A DNA stretch of 64,000 bases from Pantoea phytobeneficialis. Its GTDB lineage: Bacteria; Pseudomonadota; Gammaproteobacteria; Enterobacterales; Enterobacteriaceae. Position numbers and translations under genes: made by a program. Positions within the stretch are counted from its first letter, which is position 1. The number at the start of each line of letters is the position of its first letter. The notes under the pieces were generated by a model. That model saw only the letters and a program-made list of their open reading frames with translations, was not told where the DNA came from and did not search any database. The DNA is taken from contig NZ_CP024636.1 in the NCBI RefSeq assembly GCF_009728735.1, forward strand, positions 3,200,155 through 3,264,154. Direction: 5' to 3'. This document shows, piece by piece, positions 49,061-57,997 of this stretch.

Positions 49061-49080
49061 GCAGAGACTTCGGTTTCTGC
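49061..49080 (+). other. UUCG-capped hairpin after yojI
   Basis: GCAGAGAC and GTTTCTGC pair (one G-U) around a TTCG tetraloop. C-rich sequence follows, so it is not an intrinsic terminator itself; it could protect the yojI mRNA 3' end ahead of the terminator at 49116. Confidence 0.5.
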
Positions 49081-49115
49081 CCCCCTGGAACATTTTCTGT
49101 CGTCTTGTGTTGTTA

Positions 49116-49146
49116 CCGGCTCTGGAGGGTTCTGAGCCGGTTTTTT
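49116..49146 (+). terminator. Rho-independent terminator of yojI
   Basis: CCGGCTC (49116-49122) pairs with GAGCCGG (49134-49140), followed by TTTTTT. The T-run overlaps the stop codon of the converging phosphopantetheinyl transferase gene. Confidence 0.9.
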
Positions 49147-49870
49147 ATTGCCCGGCAAGCGGGTGAGTCACCAGCGTGATAATGCGTTGAGCTTCACAAC
49201 AAAAACGCGCCTGCAAAGCAACGTCCTGATTAAATCCATTACCAAAATCGGCGGTTAAGCGCAGTACGGCGCTACCGGTGGTCAGATCGGCCGCGCACAA
49301 TGCGGCCTGCAAGAAATCCATTGGCTGATGTAACTGCGGCCACAGCGCTTTGTAAAGACTCTCTTTCAGGGAAAACAGCAGCGTCGCCCCCTGGGCAAAA
49401 GGAAGCGCCAGTTGTTCCAGCAACTGGCGTTCCTGGGTGTTCATCAGCATTTCTGCCGTTTCCCGGGCAGTATCGTTGCTCATCACCTGTTCCACATCCA
49501 CCCCGACACACAGCGGCTCTCGCGTGGCCGCCATCACCACCTGATTATGGCTGTGCGATAGCGAAGCCTGAATGCCAGCAGGCCAGCAGGGGGAACGATC
49601 CGCCGCATTACGCAGCACGAAGCCCTCCACGCCCAATTGCAGCAACACTTCACGCGCCAGCCAGCGGCTGGCGAGGTGTTCCGACTTACGTTTGACCACA
49701 GCGTTTGCCAGCGCAGCGGGTAGGGGGAGTTGCCAGCGCTGATGCAGATCGGCCTGCCAGTGCTGTTGCTCGAATTGACACCCGGCCAGCAGCAGAGATC
49801 CAGACGTTAAACCGGCAGCAGTGAAAAAAGGTGAGTCTGGGAGGGCAAGCGGTGAGGAGAAGGTAAACAT
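49145..49870 (-). CDS. 4'-phosphopantetheinyl transferase, EntD type
   Basis: A 241-residue Sfp/EntD-family enzyme that would add phosphopantetheine to carrier proteins of nonribosomal peptide or polyketide synthesis. The magnesium/CoA motif is LCVGVDVEQV (Asp and Glu ligands) and the second motif is FSLKESLYKALWP; ASLSHSHNQVVMAA forms the P2 region. No siderophore or NRPS synthesis genes are in the window, so its carrier partner is elsewhere. A siderophore uptake operon lies 1 kb to the right. It could be the genome's entD. Confidence 0.9.
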   Translation of the reverse strand: MFTFSSPLALPDSPFFTAAGLTSGSLLLAGCQFEQQHWQADLHQRWQLPLPAALANAVVKRKSEHLASRWLAREVLLQLGVEGFVLRNAADRSPCWPAGIQASLSHSHNQVVMAATREPLCVGVDVEQVMSNDTARETAEMLMNTQERQLLEQLALPFAQGATLLFSLKESLYKALWPQLHQPMDFLQAALCAADLTTGSAVLRLTADFGNGFNQDVALQARFCCEAQRIITLVTHPLAGQ

Positions 49871-49944
49871 AGAGAATCACGGCTGACGGAAAAAGCTATT
49901 TAATCAGTCAGCCGGAGAGAGGGCAAGCTCAGCGCTCACCGTCT

Positions 49945-50148
49945 TTAGTCATTGGGGGGAATGGCAAAACTCTTGATCGATACCACAAAATGCTGATGGC
50001 CTTTGCTGATGCGCGCTCCGCGATCGCACCAGCGAGACGCCAGGCGGAAGAAATCGTCGCTACCGATATCGTAAGCCAGTTCGACTTTGCTGATACCGGA
50101 GTGCAGGAGTTCTTCAGCGTCCTGCAGGTTTTTTGCTTTGATGACCAT
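49945..50148 (-). CDS. Small hypothetical protein, 67 residues
   Basis: Reads MVIKAKNLQDAEELLHSGIS, then a mixed alpha/beta-like sequence ending IKSFAIPPND. The hydrophobic/charged periodicity looks like a real soluble protein, and overlapping frames on the same strand look random by comparison. The upstream GATGGAAAACCG is only a modest ribosome-binding site. I do not recognise the family. Confidence 0.55.
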   Translation of the reverse strand: MVIKAKNLQDAEELLHSGISKVELAYDIGSDDFFRLASRWCDRGARISKGHQHFVVSIKSFAIPPND

Positions 50149-50362
50149 ATCGGTTTTCCATCGAAAAACAGGAAGCTATAAGGTAGGGGATGTCTGTGAC
50201 AGTTTTGTTTCAATCAGATGAATTGCTGTCACAATCTGCCAAAAGTGTGATCCTGGTCCATATTGATTGCTTACGGTAACTGACTGATGTTTTGGATAAA
50301 AACATTGTTAAAACTGATTTTTTTCTGATAAAGCTTAATCAGTTCCCCAACAGGAGGTTGAG

Positions 50363-50914
50363 ATGACAGTACCCCGGCTTACTACCCCGCGTTTGCTACT
50401 TGAACCCTTACAAAGCGACGATGCTATCCAGATACAACAGGTTTTTCCGCGCTGGGAAATTGTGCGTCATTTAACCAATGCGGTGCCCTGGCCCTATCCG
50501 TCGGACGGCGCCCGTTTTTTCGTTGATCAGGTCGCGTTACCGGCTATGGTCGCGGGACAGGCATGGCACTGGAGCTTGCGTCATCGCTCGGATCCGGATC
50601 GGCTAATCGGCCTGATCTCGTTACGCGCAGGCGATGAAGATAACCGTGGTTTCTGGCTGGTACCGGAGTGGCAGGGGCAAGGATTGATGAGTGAAGCCTG
50701 TACTCTGATAACGGATTTCTGGTTTCAGACCCTGCAACAACCCCGTTTACGCGTGCCAAAAGCGATGGATAACCAGGCGTCACGACGGATCTCAGAACGC
50801 AGCGGGATGCGACTGATTGAAACCTTCAGCAAAGCCTTTGTCGGTGGAGAAATGCTGGCGGGCAATTGGGAAATCACGCGCGACGAGTGGCTGGCGCAAC
50901 GCCCGTCGTTATGA
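50363..50914 (+). CDS. GNAT family acetyltransferase, RimJ/RimL-like
   Basis: 183 residues after an AGGAGG site. The N-terminus TTPRLLLEPLQSDDAIQIQQVF and the RLIGLISLR and FWLVPEWQGQGLMSEAC segments (the last being the acetyl-CoA loop) place it in the ribosomal-protein-serine/alanine acetyltransferase-like branch. NQASRRISERSGMRLIETF near the C-terminus is also typical. The acceptor is unknown. Its last six bases overlap the 3' end of the converging siderophore permease gene. Confidence 0.88.
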   Translation: MTVPRLTTPRLLLEPLQSDDAIQIQQVFPRWEIVRHLTNAVPWPYPSDGARFFVDQVALPAMVAGQAWHWSLRHRSDPDRLIGLISLRAGDEDNRGFWLVPEWQGQGLMSEACTLITDFWFQTLQQPRLRVPKAMDNQASRRISERSGMRLIETFSKAFVGGEMLAGNWEITRDEWLAQRPSL

Positions 50915-52885
50915 GCGACTCTCGCGGCGGGTGAATAGCCACATCATGTAGGGGGCACCGAGCAAGGTAGCAACCAGCCCTGCCGGAAGTTCCTGTGGTG
51001 CCAGCAGGTTGCGCCCGATCCAGTCGGCCACCACCATCATCAGTGCGCCACAGGGAATGGCCAGCAGTAACTGCTGGCCGGGGCGACGGGCACCCAGCAG
51101 GCGGGCAATATGCGGGGCGGTCAGACCAATAAAGGATATCGGACCGACGGTAAGCGTAGCCCCTGCTGTCAACATGGCGATCAAACCCAGCGTGAGCAGA
51201 CGTGTTTGCGCCAGCGCGATTCCCACCGCACTGGCACAGGTGGGGCCGAGCGGCAGAATCATCATCCAGCGACGGAACAACCCCGTCAGCACGCTGAGCG
51301 TCAACGCCAGCAGTAGCGCGGTTACGGCATCGCCAGGCATGATGGTATAGGTTGAACCAGAGAGCCAACTCAACAATGTCACGGCACGTTCGTCTCCGGA
51401 GGCGATGATGGTTGCCACCAGGGCCTGGAACAGCGCGCTGATGGCGACGCCGACCAACAGCACGCGATCGGCTGCGAAATGGTGACGACGCGAGAAAGAC
51501 AAAATCATCAGTAGCGCCAGCAGTGCCCCGGCGCTGGTAACGGCAAAACGCAAACTGTGCGACACCTCTCCGGTCACCAGGGTTAATGCCAGCATTCCCA
51601 ACGCCGCCCCGGCACTGACCCCCATCATCTCCGGGCTGGCCAGCCGATTACCACTAAAGCGTTGTAGCAGCACGCCTGCCGCAGCCAGCATCATCCCCGC
51701 GGCACAAGCCGCCAGGGAGCGTGGCCAGCGCCAGGGCAGCAGTGGCGACAGCGGGGACAGTGACGCCATGCTCCAGCCGTTGGGCGCGCGGCCAAAAACC
51801 AGCGAGAGCAGGAGAGTCAGCACCAGTAACAGAAACAGAGTGAGGCTAAGCAGATACAATCGACCATCCGCAACCTGTGCCCCCTCAACGGCAGCATTAA
51901 CCGAGCTGAACGGTACTGACGGGGTGCGCATTCTGAGCAGCAACCAGAGGATTAGCGGTGCGCCAAACAGCGCGGTCGCAGCACCGGTTGGCACCAGTTC
52001 CCCCAATGCGTTGGCGAACGGTTGCACTGCCTGATCGGTGGCCCACAGTAATAGCGCGCCACATAACGGGGCCAGCAGTAATCGCTGTGCCAGACGGCGG
52101 GCACCGAGTAACTGTGCCAGAGCCGGCGCAGCCAACCCGACAAAGCCAATCACTCCCACGGCACTGACTACTGCGGCGGTCAGCAGGACTGCCAGCGAAA
52201 ATCCTCCCAGCCGCACATAGCGACTGGGCAAGCCGAGACTGCTGGCGTGCATGTCTCCCAACCCCAGCAGTTGCAACGGACGACATAACATCAGCGCCAG
52301 CAGCCAGCCGACCAACAATTGTCCACCGAGCAAACGGACATTGCCCCAGCCCTGCTGCACCAGTGAGCCGGCTCCCCAGATAAATAAACTGTGCAAATAC
52401 GGGGCGTATAACAATTGCAGCACCGTGATTAACGAGCCACAGAATAAACTCACCACCAACCCGGCAATGGCGACCCTGGAGGGCTCCAGCCCACGCGAGG
52501 CCGCAAGCGTCAGTACCAGCACGGCAGCGATAAGCGCACCGGCGAGGGTGATCCAGGAACTGGCTGCCAGCCAGTGCGGGAGAAATACGGTGGTCAATGA
52601 CAGGGCAAGTTGTGCCCCGTCAGCAACGCCAAGTGTCATTGGCTCAGCCAGTGGATTGCGCAGCGTTTGCTGAAACAGTAAGCCTGCCAGCCCCAGCGCG
52701 GCACCGCATAACAGGCTGATTGCCAGACGAGGCAGCCAGCTCTGCAATACCAACAACCGGTGAATATCAGGGTTCGCCGTCCAGGGGAGCAACGCGCGCC
52801 ACTGCGCTGCGGGTAACAATTGTGTCAGGTTGTGCAGGCTCAGTAGCACAGCCAACAATAACGCGATAGCTGACCCGCGCTTCAT
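50909..52885 (-). CDS. FhuB-like siderophore ABC permease (two fused halves)
   Basis: 658 residues, a tandem fusion of two FecCD-type permease units, each of about ten helices, as in FhuB (660 in E. coli). Each half has the EAA-like loop and GFVGLAAPALAQLLGARRLAQR or GLTAPHIARLLGARRPGQQ, where the ATPase docks. The ATG at 52885 overlaps the binding-protein stop by four bases (ATGA), so the longer upstream frame is rejected. No partner ATPase gene follows; the next gene on this side converges. Confidence 0.9.
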   Translation of the reverse strand: MKRGSAIALLLAVLLSLHNLTQLLPAAQWRALLPWTANPDIHRLLVLQSWLPRLAISLLCGAALGLAGLLFQQTLRNPLAEPMTLGVADGAQLALSLTTVFLPHWLAASSWITLAGALIAAVLVLTLAASRGLEPSRVAIAGLVVSLFCGSLITVLQLLYAPYLHSLFIWGAGSLVQQGWGNVRLLGGQLLVGWLLALMLCRPLQLLGLGDMHASSLGLPSRYVRLGGFSLAVLLTAAVVSAVGVIGFVGLAAPALAQLLGARRLAQRLLLAPLCGALLLWATDQAVQPFANALGELVPTGAATALFGAPLILWLLLRMRTPSVPFSSVNAAVEGAQVADGRLYLLSLTLFLLLVLTLLLSLVFGRAPNGWSMASLSPLSPLLPWRWPRSLAACAAGMMLAAAGVLLQRFSGNRLASPEMMGVSAGAALGMLALTLVTGEVSHSLRFAVTSAGALLALLMILSFSRRHHFAADRVLLVGVAISALFQALVATIIASGDERAVTLLSWLSGSTYTIMPGDAVTALLLALTLSVLTGLFRRWMMILPLGPTCASAVGIALAQTRLLTLGLIAMLTAGATLTVGPISFIGLTAPHIARLLGARRPGQQLLLAIPCGALMMVVADWIGRNLLAPQELPAGLVATLLGAPYMMWLFTRRESRS

Positions 52886-53745
52886 GCTGCCAGCACCGCG
52901 GATAACTGTTGGGCAAAACGAATCGCAGAAGGCAGCATGCCAAAGCCCCAAAACGCCGGTAATGCTGCGCTATGGCCGGCCTGTACCGCAGGCAAAGCCT
53001 GCCATAGCGCATTGTCTGTCAGGCCGTGCGTCATATTGGTGGGTAACGGGGTAAAATAAAGGATCCGCGCATCATCCCTCACTGCCAGACTATCCAGCCC
53101 GGTGACGCTAATCCCCCAGTAATCGGTCGTCTGGTGCCAGCCGTTAGTAAGCCCTAAAGCATCCAGCACATCCTGAAACAGGCTGTGCTGACCATAGATA
53201 CCGATATGGCGCACATCGAAAAAGCGGATCAGGAACAGGGGGATATCTGGTTGTCGCGACTGGGTCACTGGCTGCAACGCGTTTGCCGCCTCAGCGATTA
53301 ACCGTGCCGCCGCAACCTGTTGCTGACACAGTTCACCCAGTTGATGGGTTGCCGTAATGGCGTGTTGATACGGAGTGCCACTGTCGCTGTAAATGGCAAA
53401 GGCGCGTACCGGTGCGATACGCTCCAGCATTGCGCGCTGTGACTCCTGGCTGGAGTTGATCAGGATATAGTCCGGTGCCAGTTGTTGTAGCCACTCCAGA
53501 TTGGGTGCCAGGCGCAATCCAACATCGGGAACCTGTGCCGGGATTACCGGGGTCACCACATTGTCGTGGTAACCCGCGATCTCGGCGACGCCAACCGGGA
53601 CCACCCCGATGGCCAGCAGCGTTTCCACCAGTCCCCAGTCGAGTACCACTAAACGGGGAGCGGGCAGAGAAGACGCACCAACCCGACACGCCATACCCGC
53701 TAGCGGGAGCAAGGTGATCGTTTGCAGAAAAGTGCGTCTTCTCAT
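52882..53745 (-). CDS. FhuD-like siderophore periplasmic binding protein
   Basis: 287 residues from ATG 53745. The N-terminus MRRRTFLQTITLLPLAGMA has a twin-arginine-like RRRTFLQ motif. The mature protein begins near SSLPAPRLVVLDWGLVETLLAIG, the class-III binding-protein start seen in FhuD, and has the long central helix LGELCQQQVAAARLIAEA. It would deliver ferric hydroxamates to the permease. Start four bases after the receptor gene's stop indicates co-transcription. Confidence 0.9.
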   Translation of the reverse strand: MRRRTFLQTITLLPLAGMACRVGASSLPAPRLVVLDWGLVETLLAIGVVPVGVAEIAGYHDNVVTPVIPAQVPDVGLRLAPNLEWLQQLAPDYILINSSQESQRAMLERIAPVRAFAIYSDSGTPYQHAITATHQLGELCQQQVAAARLIAEAANALQPVTQSRQPDIPLFLIRFFDVRHIGIYGQHSLFQDVLDALGLTNGWHQTTDYWGISVTGLDSLAVRDDARILYFTPLPTNMTHGLTDNALWQALPAVQAGHSAALPAFWGFGMLPSAIRFAQQLSAVLAA

Positions 53746-53749
53746 CTCA

Positions 53750-55906
53750 TTACCAGCGGTAGCGCGCCGTTGCCAGCACGTCAGCACCTGCGGCATAGGT
53801 GCAGGTCGAGGCGCTGTAGCAAGAGGCAACATAGTGACGGTCCAGCAGGTTGCTGGCATTCAGGCTGAACAGCCAGTGCTCACCGGTGTCGTAGTGGATA
53901 CCGGCATCCATCACCGTCGCAGAGGCTACACGAATGGTGTTGGAGGTATCTTTACTGGCCCCGATATAACGCACCCCGGCATTGATACCAAAGCCCTGCA
54001 ATGCGCCTTGATGGAAGGTGTAATCCAGCCAGGCTGAGGCGGTATTGCGCGGCATTCCCCACAGACGTTTGCCTTGCATCGAGGTTGTACCACCGTCCAG
54101 CGTGGTGGCGCTGTCGTTGGAGTCGATGGTGACGGCATTCAGCCAGGTATAGGCGGAGATCAGCGTCAGGTTTGTCGTCAGGTTGGCGTGAGCCTCAACT
54201 TCAACCCCTTTTGACCGGACTTTACCTGCCTGAGTATCGTAGCCTGAGTGCACAGGATCGCTGGTCAGTACGTTCTTCTCGGTCAAATCAAACCATGAGG
54301 TAGTGATAAAGCCATTGAAGCCAGTTGGCTGATATTTCACCCCCACTTCATATTGATTAGCGGTGGTCGGTTGTGCCATACCGCCGCCATACAGGGTACC
54401 CACCTGCGGGATAAAGGATTTGGCAAAGCTGGCATAGGGCGCGATGCCATTATCAAACTGATATACCAACCCGGTACGCCAGGTAAAGGCACGGGCGGAT
54501 TGTTCGGTGGAAGAGTCAGTCACCGGATTGACATCATCCGCATGAGCCCAATCCTCGCGGATACCCAGCAGGTAGCTCCAGTTGCCCAAGCGCATCTGAT
54601 CCTGGGTATATACGCCCAGTTGTTTCTGGCGAATATGGTCGTCCGAACTGGTGGCTGGCATGGTGATGTCGCTGTATTGCGGGGCGAAGGCATCAATGGT
54701 TGACGCGGCACCTAAACCGACGGTTTCGCGATACAGCACGCGTTGGAAATCGACGCCTGACAGCAGTTGGTGCGACAGCGCGCCAGTATTGAACTCCGCT
54801 TCTAACTGATTATCAACGGACAGTGTTTTCGCCTGCTCGTGGTTAAAGAAGGCGTAGCGATTTAATACCCGGTCAGAGCCGCTGGCGTAACCGTTGGTGA
54901 AGACATTCTCGAGGTTATCTTTCACGTCGCTGTAATGCACATTTTGCCGCATCATCAGGCTGTCGTTCAGACGATGCCAGAATTCGTAGCCAACCGAGAA
55001 CTGGGTGCGTGAATGGTGATCAAAATTGGCATCGCCAAGGTTGGTCTGCGGTGAGATTTTCCCATGCGGGCCGCTGTACACGCTGCCAACTGCCGGGACA
55101 AAGTTGTAGTAACCCACATCCGGATCACGTTGATACTTCGCCAGCAGCGTCAGTGAAGTATCGTCATTCGGCTTCCAGGTGATGGCTGGCGCGACATACA
55201 CATGCTTCTGGCGGGTGTCATCCACCTGGGTTTTGCTGTCGGTGGCGCTGGCCGTCAGGCGATAGAGCAGGGTGCCGTCATCGTTGGCCTTACCGCCAAC
55301 GTCAAAGCCGGTTTGCAGATGGTCATGGTTGCCTGCGGTGACAAACACCTCGTGTACTGGCGTCTCGGTGGGTTTTTTGCTGGTCAGATTGACCACCCCG
55401 CCCGGATTCACCTGGCCGTACAGCACCGAGGCTGGGCCGTGCAGCACTTCAATGTTGCTAAAACCATAGGTGTCATAATTGGCGATGGCATAGCCGAAGC
55501 TGCTGTCGCTCGGCATGCGTGCACCGTCAAGGAACTGCTCCAGATAGAAACCGCGACTGAACATATACCCGGCGCCACTGCTGGATGCACCTCGAATCTC
55601 TGAAACCACGCCGGAGGTATAACGCAGCGCTTCTGCGGCGGTTTGTGCGGCCTGCAAATCCATCTGCTTACGCGTCACGCTGGATACTGATTGCGGCACC
55701 TCAATCTTCGGGGTGGCGGTTTTGGTGGCACTGGTGGTGCTGGTGGCGACGACGCCACTGCCATCCATGTGCTGTAGCGGGTTATTCTGCGCGTTGGCGG
55801 TGACCACCATTTGCTGATCGGCGGCACTGCTTCTGCATGCGATTAGCATTAACGCCATCATGCTGAGTGCGAAAGGCGCTTTGCTCATGCCTGTCATTTT
55901 GCACAT
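53750..55906 (-). CDS. TonB-dependent siderophore receptor, FhuA/FoxA-like
   Basis: 718 residues from ATG 55906 (AGGG seven bases upstream). A signal peptide (KAPFALSMMALMLIACRSSAADQ) precedes a TonB-box-like QQMVVTAN. The plug domain has PQSVSSVTRKQMDLQAAQTAAEAL and VLHGPASVLYGQVNPGGVVNL. The barrel ends in DVLATARYRW with an aromatic last residue. Plug and barrel features resemble ferrichrome/ferrioxamine receptors. It heads the receptor-binding protein-permease operon. The exact siderophore cannot be read from sequence. Confidence 0.93.
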   Translation of the reverse strand: MCKMTGMSKAPFALSMMALMLIACRSSAADQQMVVTANAQNNPLQHMDGSGVVATSTTSATKTATPKIEVPQSVSSVTRKQMDLQAAQTAAEALRYTSGVVSEIRGASSSGAGYMFSRGFYLEQFLDGARMPSDSSFGYAIANYDTYGFSNIEVLHGPASVLYGQVNPGGVVNLTSKKPTETPVHEVFVTAGNHDHLQTGFDVGGKANDDGTLLYRLTASATDSKTQVDDTRQKHVYVAPAITWKPNDDTSLTLLAKYQRDPDVGYYNFVPAVGSVYSGPHGKISPQTNLGDANFDHHSRTQFSVGYEFWHRLNDSLMMRQNVHYSDVKDNLENVFTNGYASGSDRVLNRYAFFNHEQAKTLSVDNQLEAEFNTGALSHQLLSGVDFQRVLYRETVGLGAASTIDAFAPQYSDITMPATSSDDHIRQKQLGVYTQDQMRLGNWSYLLGIREDWAHADDVNPVTDSSTEQSARAFTWRTGLVYQFDNGIAPYASFAKSFIPQVGTLYGGGMAQPTTANQYEVGVKYQPTGFNGFITTSWFDLTEKNVLTSDPVHSGYDTQAGKVRSKGVEVEAHANLTTNLTLISAYTWLNAVTIDSNDSATTLDGGTTSMQGKRLWGMPRNTASAWLDYTFHQGALQGFGINAGVRYIGASKDTSNTIRVASATVMDAGIHYDTGEHWLFSLNASNLLDRHYVASCYSASTCTYAAGADVLATARYRW

Positions 55907-56041
55907 CAATTTTCCCTATCTTTGAATAAGTTAAAGAAATGCTCACCATTAAAAAGTGCATACTGGATAAGGCTTTTTTGACTCGCGTTACGATAAGGAA
56001 AGGGCAGCGTAACGGGGAATCATGACCAGGAGAAGGCGAAT

Positions 56042-56060
56042 GATAATGATTTTATTTCTT
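56042..56060. promoter_or_regulatory. Candidate Fur box upstream of the siderophore receptor
   Basis: GATAATGATTTTATTTCTT matches about 13 of 19 bases of the GATAATGATAATCATTATC Fur consensus, with the left nine bases perfect. It lies between the receptor and the divergent AraC gene and could regulate both by iron. Confidence 0.6.
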
Positions 56061-56179
56061 ATTAAAAGATGGCGGATGTCTGCTAATCTGTGTCTTTATA
56101 ACTAACCCTGAAAATGCGACAAAGGTTGTCGCAAACGACAAATCGTTACGCGTTTTTCAGGTATCCGGCGAGAGGGGTG

Positions 56180-56950
56180 ATGAAAGGTCAGATTCCGCAA
56201 CTGAAGCCTGAGATGCTGAGTGCAACCTCGGTACCTACCGCGGTTTCCTATTTTTATGCCCGTGAGCAGGCGCAGGCCTGGCACTCCCACGCAACGGTAC
56301 AGTTGACCTGGTGCAGTCGTGGTGCCATCACCATTCACACCGCGCAGGCAAGCTGGACGTTGCCCCCCTGGCGTGGACTATGGATCCCTTCGGGGCTGCC
56401 ACATCAAACCCATGCTCAGGCGGGGACGCAAACCCATAATCTCTACCTGTCTGAAACCGGTGAGAAGAAATGTATCGAAGCACTGTGCCCGCTGCGGGTG
56501 ACGCCCCTGGTGCATCAGTTGGTCAACGAACTCAGTGCGCAGCACCCGGCGCGCAATGCACTGATTCTGCCGCTGCTATGCAATGAATTAAGCCAGGCCC
56601 CTGCGGCTACGGTGGGGTGTCTGCCGGTGGTGACCGAGCCGAGATTGCTGGCGCTCACCGGAATGCTGACCATGCACCCCGGTAACCACCAAACGCTGGC
56701 AACCCTGAGCCTGCGTGCCGGCACGACGTCACGCACCATTGCCCGTTTGTTTCGCCAGCATACGGGCCTGACATTTGCGCAGTGGCGGCAGCAGTTAACC
56801 ATCATGACCTCCATCAACCAGTTATCCCAGGGAGTGTCGGTGGAAGAGATCGCTCAACAGCAGGGGTATTGCAACGGCAGCGCATTGATTGCCATGTTCA
56901 GCAAGGTGCTGGGCATGACGCCACAACGCTATTTTGCGCTCAGGAGTTAA
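56180..56950 (+). CDS. AraC family transcriptional regulator (siderophore locus)
   Basis: 256 residues from ATG 56180 after GAGAGGGG; an in-frame ATG at 56114 overlaps the divergent promoter region and lacks a site. The N-terminal cupin-like half (AWHSHATVQLTWCSRGAITI) would sense a ligand. The C-terminal half has two helix-turn-helix units: LATLSLRAGTTSRTIARLFRQHTGLTF and VSVEEIAQQQGYCNGSALIAMFSKVLGMTPQRYF. Position suggests control of the siderophore uptake genes; this is inference. Its 3' end overlaps the next, converging AraC gene by 11 bases. Confidence 0.88.
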   Translation: MKGQIPQLKPEMLSATSVPTAVSYFYAREQAQAWHSHATVQLTWCSRGAITIHTAQASWTLPPWRGLWIPSGLPHQTHAQAGTQTHNLYLSETGEKKCIEALCPLRVTPLVHQLVNELSAQHPARNALILPLLCNELSQAPAATVGCLPVVTEPRLLALTGMLTMHPGNHQTLATLSLRAGTTSRTIARLFRQHTGLTFAQWRQQLTIMTSINQLSQGVSVEEIAQQQGYCNGSALIAMFSKVLGMTPQRYFALRS

Positions 56951-57758
56951 TGTGCTCCTTGCAGTAGCGGCGTTTCCAGCTTGCTGGGGTCAGCCCGGTA
57001 TGTTTACGAAAAATCTGACGAAAGTAGCTGGTGTCGTTGAATCCGCACTGTCGTCCCACCTCAGTTAACGACAGCGAATTATTGATCAGCAACTTTTCCG
57101 CCATCAGAACGCGCTGGCGGTGGAGGGCCTCCGTCAGCGTCAGGCGAAAGGTGCGGCGATAGACACGCCCAAGATAATCCGCGTTGCAGTGCAACTCTTT
57201 TGCCAGTGATGATGTGGAAAGCGGCAGGTGGAATTGCGTGCGGATGATCTGATTGGCTTTCCACGCCAATGCCAGGCCGGGACTGTCATTGGTGCTTTCC
57301 TGCGGGCCGGGCGCGGCAATTTGTTGCAGGATCAGCAACAAAATACACTCCAGCGCGATGCTGCGATGAATGTTTTCCTGCTCGCTGAGAAACTGACGAA
57401 ACAGCGAAATGACGTATTGGGGATCGCTGACGCGTGTGTGCTGCGGGATGTTCAGCAGTGTCGCATGTAACCCGGCTGCCGATGTGGCTTTCAGCCAGTC
57501 AAAATGCAACCAGTAGAATTTGAGGTCGGCAGGAAATGTTCCTTCACCCACATGACGATGGCCGGGTCGCAGCAGCAAACTCTCTCCAGCCTGCACAGTG
57601 AACAGGCGATCGTCTTCGCGGATTTGCAGTTGTCCTCGTTCAACAAAGATGACTTCCCACGAGGTCAGAATCCGTGCCGGATGGCTTCCTACCCCACGCG
57701 AAATGAACAACCCGCCATTTTGCACCTGAATCGGAAATGCTATGGATAATTCGAGCAT
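56940..57758 (-). CDS. AraC family transcriptional regulator (glycoside module)
   Basis: 272 residues. The N-terminal AraC-type ligand-binding half has GGLFISRGVGSHPARILTSWEVIFVERGQL. The C-terminal DNA-binding domain contains LSTSSLAKELHCNADYLGRVYRRTFRLTLTEAL and LSLTEVGRQCGFNDTSYFRQIFRKHTGLTPASW. It is divergent from the GPH symporter and GH127 genes and is their likely activator. The inducer is probably an arabinose-containing glycoside or its hydrolysis product, by inference from those genes. Confidence 0.9.
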   Translation of the reverse strand: MLELSIAFPIQVQNGGLFISRGVGSHPARILTSWEVIFVERGQLQIREDDRLFTVQAGESLLLRPGHRHVGEGTFPADLKFYWLHFDWLKATSAAGLHATLLNIPQHTRVSDPQYVISLFRQFLSEQENIHRSIALECILLLILQQIAAPGPQESTNDSPGLALAWKANQIIRTQFHLPLSTSSLAKELHCNADYLGRVYRRTFRLTLTEALHRQRVLMAEKLLINNSLSLTEVGRQCGFNDTSYFRQIFRKHTGLTPASWKRRYCKEHINS

Positions 57759-57997
57759 TGATATTCAATTTTCCGCATTTTATGTCATGTGAAATACGAT
57801 TTCTTATTGATTATTAATCATAAAATCTTCATTCGCTCGATCCAGTTCACACTTTGTTAATCAGGTCGGAATTACCCCTTTTTTATACTTTTCCCTTCCC
57901 TTGTTGCACGGCATATTCCGGGCAGAATAAATCCGTACCTGAAAATAAGCCCGCCCTGATGCGGGTAATGGACTCTGACCCTGATGAGGAGTTTGCA

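Noticed and set aside
49929..50213. A 94-codon frame overlapping the 67-residue small gene
   Set aside because: Same strand in another frame; rich in Ser/Cys/Pro with no structural pattern, so the 67-residue frame is preferred.
50225..50250. A possible CRP site upstream of the GNAT gene (GTCACA and GTGTGA)
   Set aside because: The half-sites are in the wrong relative orientation and spacing for the TGTGA-N6-TCACA consensus.
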